Shown here piece after piece: positions 33,692 to 44,142 of a stretch of DNA of 64,000 bases; the first letter of the stretch is position 1; every line of letters begins with the position of its first letter. Source of the DNA: Dysidea avara. Taxonomy: Eukaryota > Porifera > Demospongiae > Dictyoceratida > Dysideidae. A program made the translations under genes and the position numbers. Location of the stretch: NCBI RefSeq assembly GCF_963678975.1, contig NC_089276.1, positions 33,045,716 to 33,109,715 of the forward strand. Direction: 5' to 3'. The notes under the pieces were generated by a model. The model saw only the letters and a list, made by a program, of their open reading frames with translations. It ran no database searches and was not told the DNA's origin.

Positions 33692-34690
33692 TTAATATGT
33701 GACTGGATTTTGTAAAAACGGATCCAAATCGCACATTAGAAGTTTCGAGATAAACGGTTTTAAAGAATTCAAGCCAGCATAACTCTCCAAGGATAGTATG
33801 CACACATATGAAATTTACACTAAAGATGCATCAATCTGTTACCTTTCAGACCACTTCCAGTATTTGTAGCTGCTTGTAGAGTTTCCTGCCAAATTAGATA
33901 GAAAATCTGAGCTGTTGGACGAGCGAAGTAGTATCATGAGTGCTCACAGAGGGGTGGAGGGTGGTGGGGTGGGCAAGGATTAGACCTCAAAATGGAGGAT
34001 TGGAGTCCAGAGACGAGATTACAGGACTGTGCTGGCTCCTTAGTGGTTGATATGTAACAAAATCCACAGACAAATGTCTGGCCAACATTGTCAGGCTGTC
34101 CACCAGTAAACCACTGATTCTTGCCAAGCCAGGTCCTTCACAAGGCCTAAAACTGCCATTCGAGCTCTACACCCCCCCACCAGAAAAGACACCTGTTGAA
34201 ACCAGCCTTGAGTAGTTTGAGTGGTACTGAGTGTCAAAACTACTAGTACGATAGTGTAGCTATCCACTGGTGGTGTTAGTTTGATTTTTCCTGATGTGCG
34301 ATTTCAGCAGCGGAGGAAGTAGTTGATATGAGGGGGGGCTGGGCTAACCCAGACTTATTTCTATAGTTTGGTAAGGTAAGACCAAAAAAAAAAAAAAAAA
34401 AAAAAAGGTCACAACCAACTGACAAGAGCTTTCCACCTCACCAGCTACCATTTCTAGCTGATAAACTACATAACAATCCTTACATAGCTCGCTACACACT
34501 GACTACTTTATTAGAGTGACTGCTCTATTAGAGTATCTCAATCTTTATCACGGTTTTCAGCCCCACTCCAAGAAAGATAATTTCGTTGTGATATCATTCT
34601 GAGGGGGGGCTTTAGCCCCCTAGCCCTCCCCCCTTTCCACCGCCTATGTGCGATTTGGATCGGTTTTGTAAAATCTGGTCACATATATAG
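33692..34690. mobile_element. ~1 kb element with TATGTGAC terminal repeats
   Basis: The left end reads ATATGTGACTGGATTTTGTA, then AACGGATCCAAATCGCACAT. The right end is the inverse, ATGTGCGATTTGGATCGG and TTTTGTAAAATCTGGTCACA, but is split by the MITE at 34305-34646. The interior is non-coding. Confidence 0.7.
34305..34646. mobile_element. Nested hAT-like MITE inside the right end of the 33692 element
   Basis: Flanked by the direct repeat TGTGCGATTT (34295-34304 and 34647-34656). Its inner ends are related (CAGCAGCGGAGGAAG and, inverted, TAGGCGGTGGAAAGG), each followed by G-rich blocks. Contains a 23-base A run and a dyad-motif locus (34499-34544). The uninterrupted site is seen in inverse at 33720-33742. 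Confidence 0.85.
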
Positions 34691-36666
34691 TTAATGACCA
34701 TTAATATAGTGTGCACAGCATGAGCTATTCTCATGTGCCCAACTGCAGACAACTTTTTCCCTTGTTTGATCTTCTATTCATCATGCAGAGTGTGTCCACT
34801 TCACAAAGCCTGCACTTATACTTTTCCAATGATTGCTTTTATATACTAGCCTATAATAGATTCAAAAATAATTTTATTGACAAAATTGGTGTATCCTAAC
34901 TGGCACAGTAGTATAGTAGTTACAGAAATTATCTAGGCTTACTATGATGGCTTCAAATTCTGTTAATTGAAATGTGCAAGGTGCATGCATGCTGTTAGCT
35001 ATGGCCAGAGCCATGCACTGTAACAGTAATAAATTACTCTTTGATTAGTTGTTTTGGCTGGTTTTGAAAAAGGAATGATTTTGTGTATGGACAAGTCTTT
35101 TGGGATTGAATGTGCAACAATTGAGACTAAGTGAGTTTAAAAGTACATATGGTTCACTAGTAGGTGCACACTCTTTAAGCATTCTTGGTCCCTTCAATTC
35201 CATTAATTTAGTGGAGTCTAGACTGATGAGAGCTTTGAGAGTTTCAGCTTTAGAGGAAAGGAATGTCACTATTGTTGTTCCAGTTCTCAGTATATGGAAT
35301 CTGAAGTAATTCCAGTACAGGGATGGATCCAGACTTTTTAAAACGGGGGTTCCACTTAGTCTGAAAAAGGCAGGCACTTATAATTTCTAATCGATAAGTG
35401 CTGTGGGAGAAAAAGAGGTCTGGCCACGCGAGACTAGGTTTCACCCAGTCTGGAACATGGCAGTTGCAAATTCACTAGCTGTCTAGCTATTTAGCAGTAA
35501 TATTTCATAGCAACTAATTACTCTCTAGCAATGTCTCACTGTTTTTTTTCTTTAATTTTTATTTGTAATAATGTCTCATTGTTAAATCTTAAAACTAAAT
35601 TACCATATTTTAGGCATTTAGAAATGCAACTGAGGTCTTATATAAGTATAACTGTTAAAATACTGCGTAATAAGTCACCTCCAGCGTATCTCCACAATAT
35701 GTTTGAGTATGCCATCAGTGTCATGGGATGTGCAAGCAAATTGTACATTGTTTGTTTGTCCCACAGATAATTACTAATTATGGGAAACGAATGCTTTGCC
35801 AACAGCCTTATATATGACTCAACAACATTTACTCAATTTCGAAATAGTTATTTAGGAACATTTTAGTAATGTTAGTTTGTACATAAGTAATTATTGTATA
35901 TATGTGTGTGTGTTTATATGTATGTTATGTGCAGGGTGTAGCCGAAGAACAGCTTTGGCTGATGCTGCCTCCCTGAATTGAAAAAATCATAATTTTAGAA
36001 GCACCTATATTTCATATGAGGATGCAGGGGTAGCAGTTTAAAGTGATTTTGCAGTCAAGAAAGGTATAATAAGTGTTTTGCAACTAGTAATGTTTGTAGT
36101 GAGTACTTACGTGACTGATAATCTGATATTGGTGTACTGAATTAGAGAGAAACTTGGCAACAGCTCATTAAGAATAATACTAAAAAGGGGAGTTCCATGG
36201 AACTCCCTGGATGTGCAGTACAAGCAGTTTTAATCTATAGTCCCATTTCTAGAACTAGAACTGAATAATTTTATTTCCCTTAACAATATGACTCATTATA
36301 TATAACGGAAATGTGTCAAGTACTGGAATTATTACACTGGAACTGGAATCATCAATAAAAATAGCTCATGTGGTGCTTTTTACAATACCACAGTTTGTGT
36401 GCTGTCAAAAGAAATTGTTATTGCTATTAGCGCTTTAAAATGATTGATCAATGTTAATGATGCAGCATGTTGTATTTATTGCAACAATCACAGAACTAGT
36501 GGACTAGACTACTGGATTATAATGTTGTTTTCTTTTTAATAGAAGATATTTCGGTTAAGAGAACCCATTGTATATTGTTAGAATTAACTGTTCTGCTGTT
36601 TGGACAGTTTTGGTGCTTAGTGCCCTTGCTCTTGAGGGTTAAGCTAGACTGCCTGTTCTACAGTAG
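34691..36666. other. Intergenic; solo hAT-like end at ~35317
   Basis: CAGGGATGGATCCAGAC at about 35319 followed by GGGGGTTCC resembles one end of a hAT-like element; no partner end is seen. Low-complexity T and TG tracts occur around 35540 and 35895-35930. No gene is recognised. Confidence 0.45.
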
Positions 36667-36738
36667 CATGAGTATGAAGTGGACAGCGATGGTGACCAAG
36701 TAGTGTTGGGTAAAGGATCATTTGGAGCTGTCTATATA
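36667..36738 (+). pseudogene. Orphan kinase exon, MAP3K5/ASK-like glycine loop
   Basis: After a good acceptor (TGTTCTACAGTAG), the frame HEYEVDSDGDQVV continues LGKGSFGAVY. This is the start of a protein kinase domain with the G-x-G-x-F-G ATP loop, and the preceding residues resemble the YEYDENGDRVVLGKG of ASK1 kinases. Nothing after it matches the next kinase exon, and the frame stops within a few codons. Retention of an intron-like acceptor argues for a DNA-level fragment rather than a processed copy. Confidence 0.6.
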
Positions 36739-36739
36739 C

Positions 36740-37374
36740 TCTGCCATTGAGTGCACAAACAACAACTTTGTCATTTTGTTGAGTAGGTATAATTATTCGC
36801 TAGTTAATTTGAAATATGTGCAAAATATTTGTTATCAATGAGATTAAAGTATATCCATTTACAGTTAAACTTCTTAGCAGTGTGTTTGTGTGTGCATGTG
36901 CGTGTGTTAGTCAGTTTTTTTTTAACACTATGTCAGTCAGCACCTCCACAAGGTGACCCACTGGCAATGGCTTTTAGCCAGCTAAGCTGACGATGATCAC
37001 AGGGTTGCTACTGTGCGCCAAGTCCAGGATGCCGTCTGATGGTATCACTTATTACACACCAACCTGGTGTCCCTGTGGAGGTTTTGCAAGCCTCCCAGGA
37101 GGAAACTGAAGTCTGCACTTAGAACAGGCACCTTGTTGGACATTGTCATAATGCCAGGGCACATGCTGCTGCTGGAGTTTAATGGGTCCTCTAGTTTCCG
37201 TATGGTTATGCCATGAACATTGCTAGCAGACCAGATGTGCACTGGTGGCATAAATGTCAACCTTTGCTGCTGGATGTCCCTTCCGAATAGGAAGGTCGCA
37301 TGACCTGAAGGAAGTTATATGCTTTTGCAGTAAAGATAAACCTATGCTGAGTTGCCTTACTATAATGTGGTTTC
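36740..37374. other. Unassigned stretch before the LINE
   Basis: 36900-37340 has more even base composition than its surroundings and short frames on both strands (for example a 71-codon minus-strand frame). It may be an older element or the flank of the LINE insertion; I recognise no domain. Confidence 0.35.
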
Positions 37375-39168
37375 AAATATTTTCAAGTGACAGTGATCAG
37401 TTTGTGTTCAACCAGATTGATAGTTCTACTGTTTTTGCCCACCTGTCATCTCTTGATGTGAGAAAATCCACTGGCCCTGATGATTTATCTTCTAGATTTT
37501 TAAAGGAAGTTGCTAATGAGATTGCTGAACCATTGACTAGTTTGTTTAATTATCCATTACAGCAAAAAGTTGTGCCATCAGCTTGGAAGAGGTCTCACAT
37601 TACGCCTGTACATAAGGGTGGTGCCCCTGATGACCCTTCTAATTATCGTCCTATTGCTGTCGTCCCTGTGGTCGCTAAGGTTATGGAGAAAATTGTCTCT
37701 ACACAACTCAGCCAGTACCTTGAACAGAATAATTTGTAGCACCCACACCAGGGTGCTTATCGCTATGGTAAGTCTACTGAAGATATATTGTTATTGGCAG
37801 TTGATCATATTGCTACGTCATTGGATAAAGGCAGTGTAGTTTGTGCTGCGTTTATTGATTTGAGGAAGGCATTTGACTCACTTAATCACTGCCTGCTATT
37901 ACAAAGAATTTCTGAACTTGGTGTTCACAGTACAGCAGTGGAATGGTTTAAAGATTATCTGTCTAACCGTTATCACAGAATTAAGTCATCTGCTACATTT
38001 TCATCGTGGAGACTTATGAAGGGTGGCATACCCCAGGGGAGTGCCCTGGGGCCGTTGTTGTTTTTAATTTATATGAATTCTCTTCCAGTACAGTTGGCCA
38101 ATGGTTTACTTTTACAGTATGCAGATGATACAACTATTATTTGTACTGGTGCCACCCCAGCTGCTGTACAAAATACTATGTGCTCTCAACTTTCATTAAT
38201 ACAATAGTGGATTTTACAGAGTAAAATGGAAATTAACTTCAAAAAATCTTCCGTTATGTGGTTTAAAGCCTCCAATCACTCCACAAAGTTTGCACATCCT
38301 TCTATATCTGTTGGTGGTGTTGTTCTACAAGTTACTGAGAAACAGAAGTATTTAGGACTTATTTTTGACTCTACTATGTCTTGGACCCATCATTTTGCTA
38401 ATGTGTGCTGTAAAATGTCGTACTATCTATGTTTGCTTAGGTCTCATCGACATGTTATTGATAATAGTTTGATGAAGATGTTATTAGAATCCCTGGTATT
38501 GTCTCATTTGTCTTACTGTGTAACAGTTTGGGGAGCATCACTGGGAAGCACTCTACTGCAAAGACTTCAGAGGATGCAGAACCGTGCAGTAAGGTTGTGT
38601 TATGACCTAAGGAAATATGATCATGTGTCTGGATTCTATCATAGATTGCAATGGTTGCCACTGCCTTATTTTATTCAGTTTAAATCATTGTGTTTAATGT
38701 ACCACCAGTACCACCAAGTTAAATGTATTCCACTTGAACCACCAATTGTTTTCGGTGGAACTACTTCTTATAGTACAAGGACACCAGTATATTTTGCAAA
38801 CATACCTATGCTCCGCTTATGCTTTACTCAACGTTTTTTCGTTATAAAACCATTCAATGGTGGAATGCATTACCATCATCTGTAACTGACTGTATTAATT
38901 CTCCATTTTATGAGTACGTGGATGTCCTTAAGCAGCACTGTGACTCACTCCTTTGATAACATTAACATGATTGTGTAACTATTTGCATGTTTTTTATGTG
39001 TGTGTGTGTTGTAAGTTGTTTACCTTGGTTGTCTTTGTATTGGTTATACCTTGCTTTGTTTAGTTTTGTGTGTATTATTTATGTATTGTAATGTGTCTCT
39101 CCGGGCAAGGAAGAATGGCTGTAGCCGATTGCTCGGAGGTTAAATATATAAATCAAATCAGATATACT
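37375..39168 (+). pseudogene. 5'-truncated non-LTR retrotransposon (CR1/L2-like) reverse transcriptase
   Basis: The frame enters at about 37375 and carries RT fingers and palm: KSTGPDDLSSRFLKE, NYRPIAVVPVVAKVMEK, FIDLRKAFDSLNH (catalytic Asp), GGIPQGSALGPLLF, the catalytic YADDTT, and KYLGLIFDSTMSW. The C-terminal part LQWLPLPYFIQFKSL is typical of CR1/L2-type elements. It is dead: in-frame TAG at 37737-37739, another at 38205-38207, and a 1-base shift in a T run near 38835, after which WWNALPSSVTD reads in another frame to a TGA near 38956. The 3' UTR ends in short AAATC-type repeats. Endonuclease and ORF1 are missing. Confidence 0.9.
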
Positions 39169-39218
39169 ATTATCTGAACCTATATATATCAGCGACCATA
39201 CAAATCAAATATAGGAAT

Positions 39219-39863
39219 TAGGCCCTGGCCGATTATGCTGTCATATGTATAATTTAAAGCATAATGGGTAACTAAAAGCATCAAGCATAATGCTAGCATA
39301 ACAGGGATGATATTTTAAAATTTAATGTGCAATGTGCACACCTGAAAGAAAGCAAATTATCACCGCCAATATGCATTTATTTATTTATTAAGGCTCTACA
39401 GCACAAGGTGTGTAGGACACCTGGTCCTCCAGCCTGTTTAAAGTTGTTACATGAAGTGTACATTATTACTGCATTTCATAGAAACACATAAATAACTTAT
39501 TCTTCTAATACAGCAGTCAGGAAACACTAATGTGCTTACCGTAATTCGCTTTATTTTTGTGCAAAAAATTTTCATGATAAATATTATCGTGTAAAAATAT
39601 TTTTTTATGATATACGCGAATGAATGCTCTATTAGAGTAATTCGATCTTATGCAAAAAAAATTTGTGTAAGAAATTTTTGTACAAGTACTTGCATATAAA
39701 AATTATTTTACAACAAAAAAGCAAATTACGGTATATAAAATGGTCATTTCTTGAGCATAACCTTGATTTTAAAAGCATAATTTTTGAGCATAATAGGCTT
39801 GATTTTTAAGCACTCCTCAAAAGCCTAATAGGTAAAATTTTGAGCATAGTAGGCCTGGTCCTA
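39219..39863. mobile_element. hAT-like MITE, 'TTATGC' family member 3 (older)
   Basis: The ends TAGGCCCTGGCCGATTATGC and, inverted, TAGGACCAGGCCTACTATGC resemble those at 31431 and 32633. Flanks ATAGGAAT and GCAGAAAT suggest a decayed target duplication. It has been invaded by a SINE fragment (39372-39450) and contains dyad-motif copies around 39495 and 39622-39650. Confidence 0.75.
39372..39450 (-). mobile_element. SINE 3' fragment
   Basis: An inverse ATTTATTTATTTATTAAGGC tail followed by CTCTACAGCACAAGGTGTG matches the 3' ends of the SINEs at 29868 and 30651. The head is missing. Confidence 0.65.
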
Positions 39864-40599
39864 GCAGAAATCCAAATAGTTTAGATTCTTACCCCCTGCA
39901 ATGTATTTGTTGTCTGTAATTAAAAAAGTTATTATACGAACACACATTTAGACCGTATTCAATTTAAGCAGTGTAAATAATATACAGATAGGTCACTCTC
40001 ATGATGCTTTCCTATGTTAAGTTTAAATTTTATGTGCAAGGTCCAAACATTGGCAAATCAAACAAAGAAAACTTTAGTAGAAATTTTTACAGTTGCAAAC
40101 TACAAAACACAAACAATTGTCTTGGCTACGATGATTAAACAGAAAATTAGAATCCAGAAAGTTTAACTAGTTGAAATGTGTTCATATGAGAACAGTGGAA
40201 CCAAATCGCAATTTCGACCTTGCAGTCTTACCCATATACCTGTTATGCACTGGGTATATACCCATTGTATATAGCACATTAATCTAGCCCTAAATTTATG
40301 TGGTAAATCATCATGTAGTGTAAGTATTGGTAAAGCAAACAAGTAAACCTTTTTGTACATATGCATATTTCAAGCTTGTGCATGGGACATGGATGGAAGA
40401 AAAATTAGTAGTAGTGACATGTTTTTATAACAGAGTAAGCTATACAGTTTCTGTACAAATTAAACTATAGTGGCAAAAGCTTTAATTTGACATCAATTTT
40501 GGATCACACAAACATGAAATATAGAGACAAAATTTACAGTTTGTAATGTTAAATTGCCTGTAAAGGTCACCAAATTCCTAAATTTGTTTTTATAACATT
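39864..40599. other. Intergenic, nothing recognised
   Basis: AT-rich sequence with short frames only. Confidence 0.4.
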
Positions 40600-41000
40600 T
40601 ATGACTACTGAACATTTGCATACAACATCAAACGAAAGAATGGCACCAGGCATGCCATAAAATTAATTTTGTGTCTGAACGTGTGCCCCAACAATCAGTT
40701 ACTGAAACGTGCAGTGGCCATTACACTTCGTCTTCAGCTATGTTCCACCCATTGAACAGCGTTACAAATGCAATCAATTCAGTCACTGTGGAAACTATGG
40801 GCAATAAGCATGTTAGGGAAGCTGTATCATGCTATCATGAATCAACACCTGGTGTTGTCAGCAAAAAGAACTGAGACACAAGTGAGGACAAAGGGGAGTC
40901 CGGTCCATGATGTGTGTATTGTATGTACTGCAGTCTGTGAAAAGGCATATCTCTGGACAAACTTGCACTTTGCACAAACTGCTAGCTAAGCTGCAAAGAC
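40600..41000 (+). repeat. Dispersed repeat family F1, diverged copy
   Basis: Contains CAGCTATGTTCCACCCATTG, a CAATCAATTCAGTCACTGTG block and ACTGAGACACAAGTGAGGAC, matching F1 copies at 42000-43400 with considerable divergence. Confidence 0.6.
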
Positions 41001-41661
41001 ATTGTTGGGCAACACAGCAAAAATAGTGTTCCAATACTACCTATACTAACCCCATCTTTAGTCAGTATTGAAACAACTGTTTCAAAAAACTCCGGTCCCT
41101 ATACCAAGGCAAAACAGACCTCACATCTATAACTAACTTCAGTGTTATTCACTGTTGAGACCTATGGTCTGTTATTGTTTGAGCTTAGGTAAAACTTTTG
41201 GACTATTAGTTCCAACACCACAACATAGATGGAACAGTATTTGTATATAAATTATGCTGTGTAAGAAAGCCCAAACCTTCATGACCCCTAACACACAGTA
41301 CAACGCACAGTACTATTGTACTGTACGATACTGTACATATAAGTTACCATTATATGTAATATGAAATAAAATCTGATTGGAAAAAAATGTCATGTTTTGT
41401 CACATGTCTCTACACATTGTATACAACTAATGACAGCTGTATATATATATATACTTTCACAAAACAGTTTGGCGAATTAAAGGACATTTTATCAAATTTT
41501 CCAATTTTTATATGCATTGCAAAAGTTTTCTACTATATGGCACAGTATATCTTATATACCACATGCATGTACTGCTCAAGATAACTATAACTCAATTTTT
41601 GTGTTGCTCAACTGCTTGCAAAAGTTTCATCCTTAAAAATAACGATCCGCTCTATACTATA
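41001..41661. other. Intergenic, nothing recognised
   Basis: AT-rich, with a short TA run at about 41442-41452 and palindromic TACTGTAC words near 41315. No supported gene. Confidence 0.4.
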
Positions 41662-41955
41662 AAGTACACAAAAAAAATTGGAATTTTCAACTAGAGTAGG
41701 GACCATAGCACATCGATGAAAAGTACTGAAACAAGTTAGAGTAGTCCATGATATTAAATCACAGTAAAACAATAAGAAGTGTTCTATCCCTACTGTGCTC
41801 AAGATACCATAATGGAAATGCACAGTAGGGATATAACACTTCTTATTGTTTTACTGTGATTTAATATCATGGACTACTCTAACTTGTTTCAGTACTTTTT
41901 ATCGATGTGCTATGGTCCCTACTCTAGTTGAAAATTCTAAGTTTTTCGTGTACTT
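41662..41955. repeat. Foldback repeat P, copy 1 (arms ~130 bp)
   Basis: 41662-41797 and 41822-41954 are near-perfect inverses. They share CTAGAGTAGGGACCATAGCA, CAGTAAAACAATAAGAAGTG and AAGTACACAAAAA at the outer ends. The centre is about 25 bases. Confidence 0.9.
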
Positions 41956-41984
41956 ATTTGTTAACTTTTTTTGTAAATAATTTT

Positions 41985-42425
41985 ATTATGACTGGTGAAC
42001 CCACACATACCGCATCTGAAATGGCGCCATGCGCCCCAGCTATATCAATTAACATCTGAAAAGTGAAGTATCCATTACGCTTGGTTGTCAGCTATGCTCA
42101 ACCCATTACACAGCAATACGAATCAAGAACTGTTTGTAAAGCACCTCTGCAATCAAAATAGCCACTATGGAAAATACGGACGATTTCCGTTTCGAAAAAA
42201 TCCATCACGTGCTCGCGACAAATCGACACCTTTCCCTGTCAGAAAGGATGTGAATGGGACACAAAGGACACTGGTAAGTCCATGAAGAATGCATTGTACG
42301 TACTGCGGTATGTCAAAAGGCACCTGTCGGGCCGAAGCGACGTCGAACAGTGAAAAATCAAGCCTGTAGCCTTAGCTGTTATCGAGTTACGCTTGTCTGA
42401 AGGAATCAGTCAGTCAGTTACGTAC
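41985..42425 (+). repeat. Dispersed repeat family F1, plus copy
   Basis: Runs from ACTGGTGAACCCACACATAC through AATACGGACGATTTCCGTTT and AAATCGACACCTTTCCCTGT to GAATCAGTCAGTCAGTTAC. It follows foldback P copy 1 directly, the same order seen at 42432-43400 and 52024-52790, so P and F1 travel together. Confidence 0.8.
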
Positions 42426-42431
42426 TTACAC

Positions 42432-42786
42432 AAGTACACAAAAATTTTTGGAATTTTCAACTAGAGTAGGGACCATAGCACATTGATAAAAAGTACTGAA
42501 ACAAGTTGGAGTAGTCCATGATATAAATCACTGTAAAACAATAAGAAGTGTTATATCTCTACTGTGCATTTCCGTTATGGTATCTTGAGCACAGTAGGGA
42601 TATAACACTCCTTATTGTTTTACAGTGATTTAATATCATGGACTTGAGCACAGTAGGGATATAACACTCCTTATTGTTTTACAGTGATTTAATATCATGG
42701 ACTACTCCAACTTGTTTCAGTACTTTTTATCGATGTGCTATGGTCCCTACTCTAGTTAAAAATTCCAAATTTTTTCGTGTACTTGT
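42432..42786. repeat. Foldback repeat P, copy 2
   Basis: Same arms as 41662-41955. The right arm contains a direct duplication of ~60 bases (the word GAGCACAGTAGGGATATAAC occurs twice). Confidence 0.88.
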
Positions 42787-42824
42787 TTGTTAACTTATTT
42801 TGTAAATAATTTTATTATGACTGG

Positions 42825-43415
42825 TGAACCCACGCATACCACACTTGAAAAGGCACCGCGCACCCCAGCTATATCAATTATCATCTGAAAAGTGAAGTAT
42901 CCATTATGCTTCATTGTCAGCTATGTTCAACCCATTACACAGCACTGACTTCAAATCAAGAACTGTTCGAAAAGCACCTCTACAATCCACGCATACTAAA
43001 AGAAAGAAATCGTGCTGCACACCCCAATCATATTAATTATCGGAAGTATCCGTTACGCTTTGCTGTAGGCTATGTTCAACCAGTTACACAGCAGTACGAA
43101 TCAAGAACTGTTTGAAAAGTACTTCTGCAATCGAAATAGCCACGATGAAAAATACGGACGATTTCCGTTTCGAAGGGAAGCCATCATGTGCTCGCACCAA
43201 ATCGACACCTTTCCCTGTCAGCAAAGATGAATGGGACACAAAGGAGGACACTGGTAAGTCCATGAAGAATGCATTGTACGTACTGCGGTATGCCAAAAGG
43301 CACCTGTCGGGCCGAAGCAACGTCGAACAGTGAAAAAATCAAGCCCGTAGCCTTAGCCATTATCGAGTTACGCCTGTCTAAAGGCATCAGTCAGTCAGTC
43401 AGTTACTCAGTCAGT
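42825..43415 (+). repeat. Dispersed repeat family F1, plus copy with partial internal duplication
   Basis: The opening block (CAGCTATGTTCAACCCATTA, AATCAAGAACTGTTCGAAAA) occurs twice, at 42915 and 43065, before the full body with GACGATTTCCGTTTCGAAGG. The 73-codon frame starting MKSTSAIEIATMKN parallels the frame in the 52502 copy. Confidence 0.8.
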
Positions 43416-43419
43416 AGAA

Positions 43420-43920
43420 AATTCTGTTGAATAAATTTTTTTAAAATTCCGTAACAACTTGTTGAAAGCATTTTGGGTCGGTCTGAAAGCTTGTTTGGGC
43501 TTAGTTTTACCTCACCAATACTGCTTCATCGTCGTAAGGGAAAATCGAGGCTAGTTTTTGGGTGATATTATTTTGTGGGCCACGCCTACTCCTTTGTGGT
43601 CCCTACTATACAGTTACTATCATACTGTATGTTAATTACTCAGTCAGTCAGTCAGTTACTTACATACTTACTCAGTCAGTCAGTAGAAAATTCTGTTGAA
43701 TAAAAATTTTTAAAAATTCTGTAGCAACTTGTTGAAAGTGTTTCGGGTTGATCTGAAAGCTTGTTTGGGTTTAGGTTTACCTCACCAATACTGCCTCATC
43801 GTCGTCAGAGAAAATGAGGCTAGTTTTTTGGTGATGTTATTTTGTGGGCCACGCCTACTCTTTTGCGGTCCCTACTATACAGTACTATCGTATTGTATGA
43901 TAAAAGGTAACTTGTGTGAA
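43420..43920. repeat. Tandem pair of a ~260-bp repeat (third copy at 52791)
   Basis: Two direct copies (from ~43421 and ~43681) share GTAGAAAATTCTGTTGAATA, GAAAGCTTGTTTGGG, CCTCACCAATACTGC and TGTGGGCCACGCCTACTC, separated by a CAGT microsatellite. A third copy sits at 52791-53010. It ends in the palindromic TATACAGTACTATCRTAYTG. Confidence 0.85.
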
Positions 43921-44142
43921 AATGAGTGACACTTGATAATAAAACTGTGAAAATCTAGATATTTGTTTATCTACTAATTTAAAATTAAATACCTTGAAAA
44001 TATGTATGTACACATGGTGCTTACAATACACAAGTCAACATTACAGTTTCATAGTGTACAATACTGAACACTCTGGATATATGTCCAAAATTACATGTGA
44101 AAAAACTATTAGTGAAAAACTTTGCAATGTCCTGTTTACTTG

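Noticed and set aside
36900..37374. 5' part of the LINE (endonuclease)
   Set aside because: No endonuclease motifs are visible and the reverse transcriptase frame enters abruptly near 37375; treated as flank.
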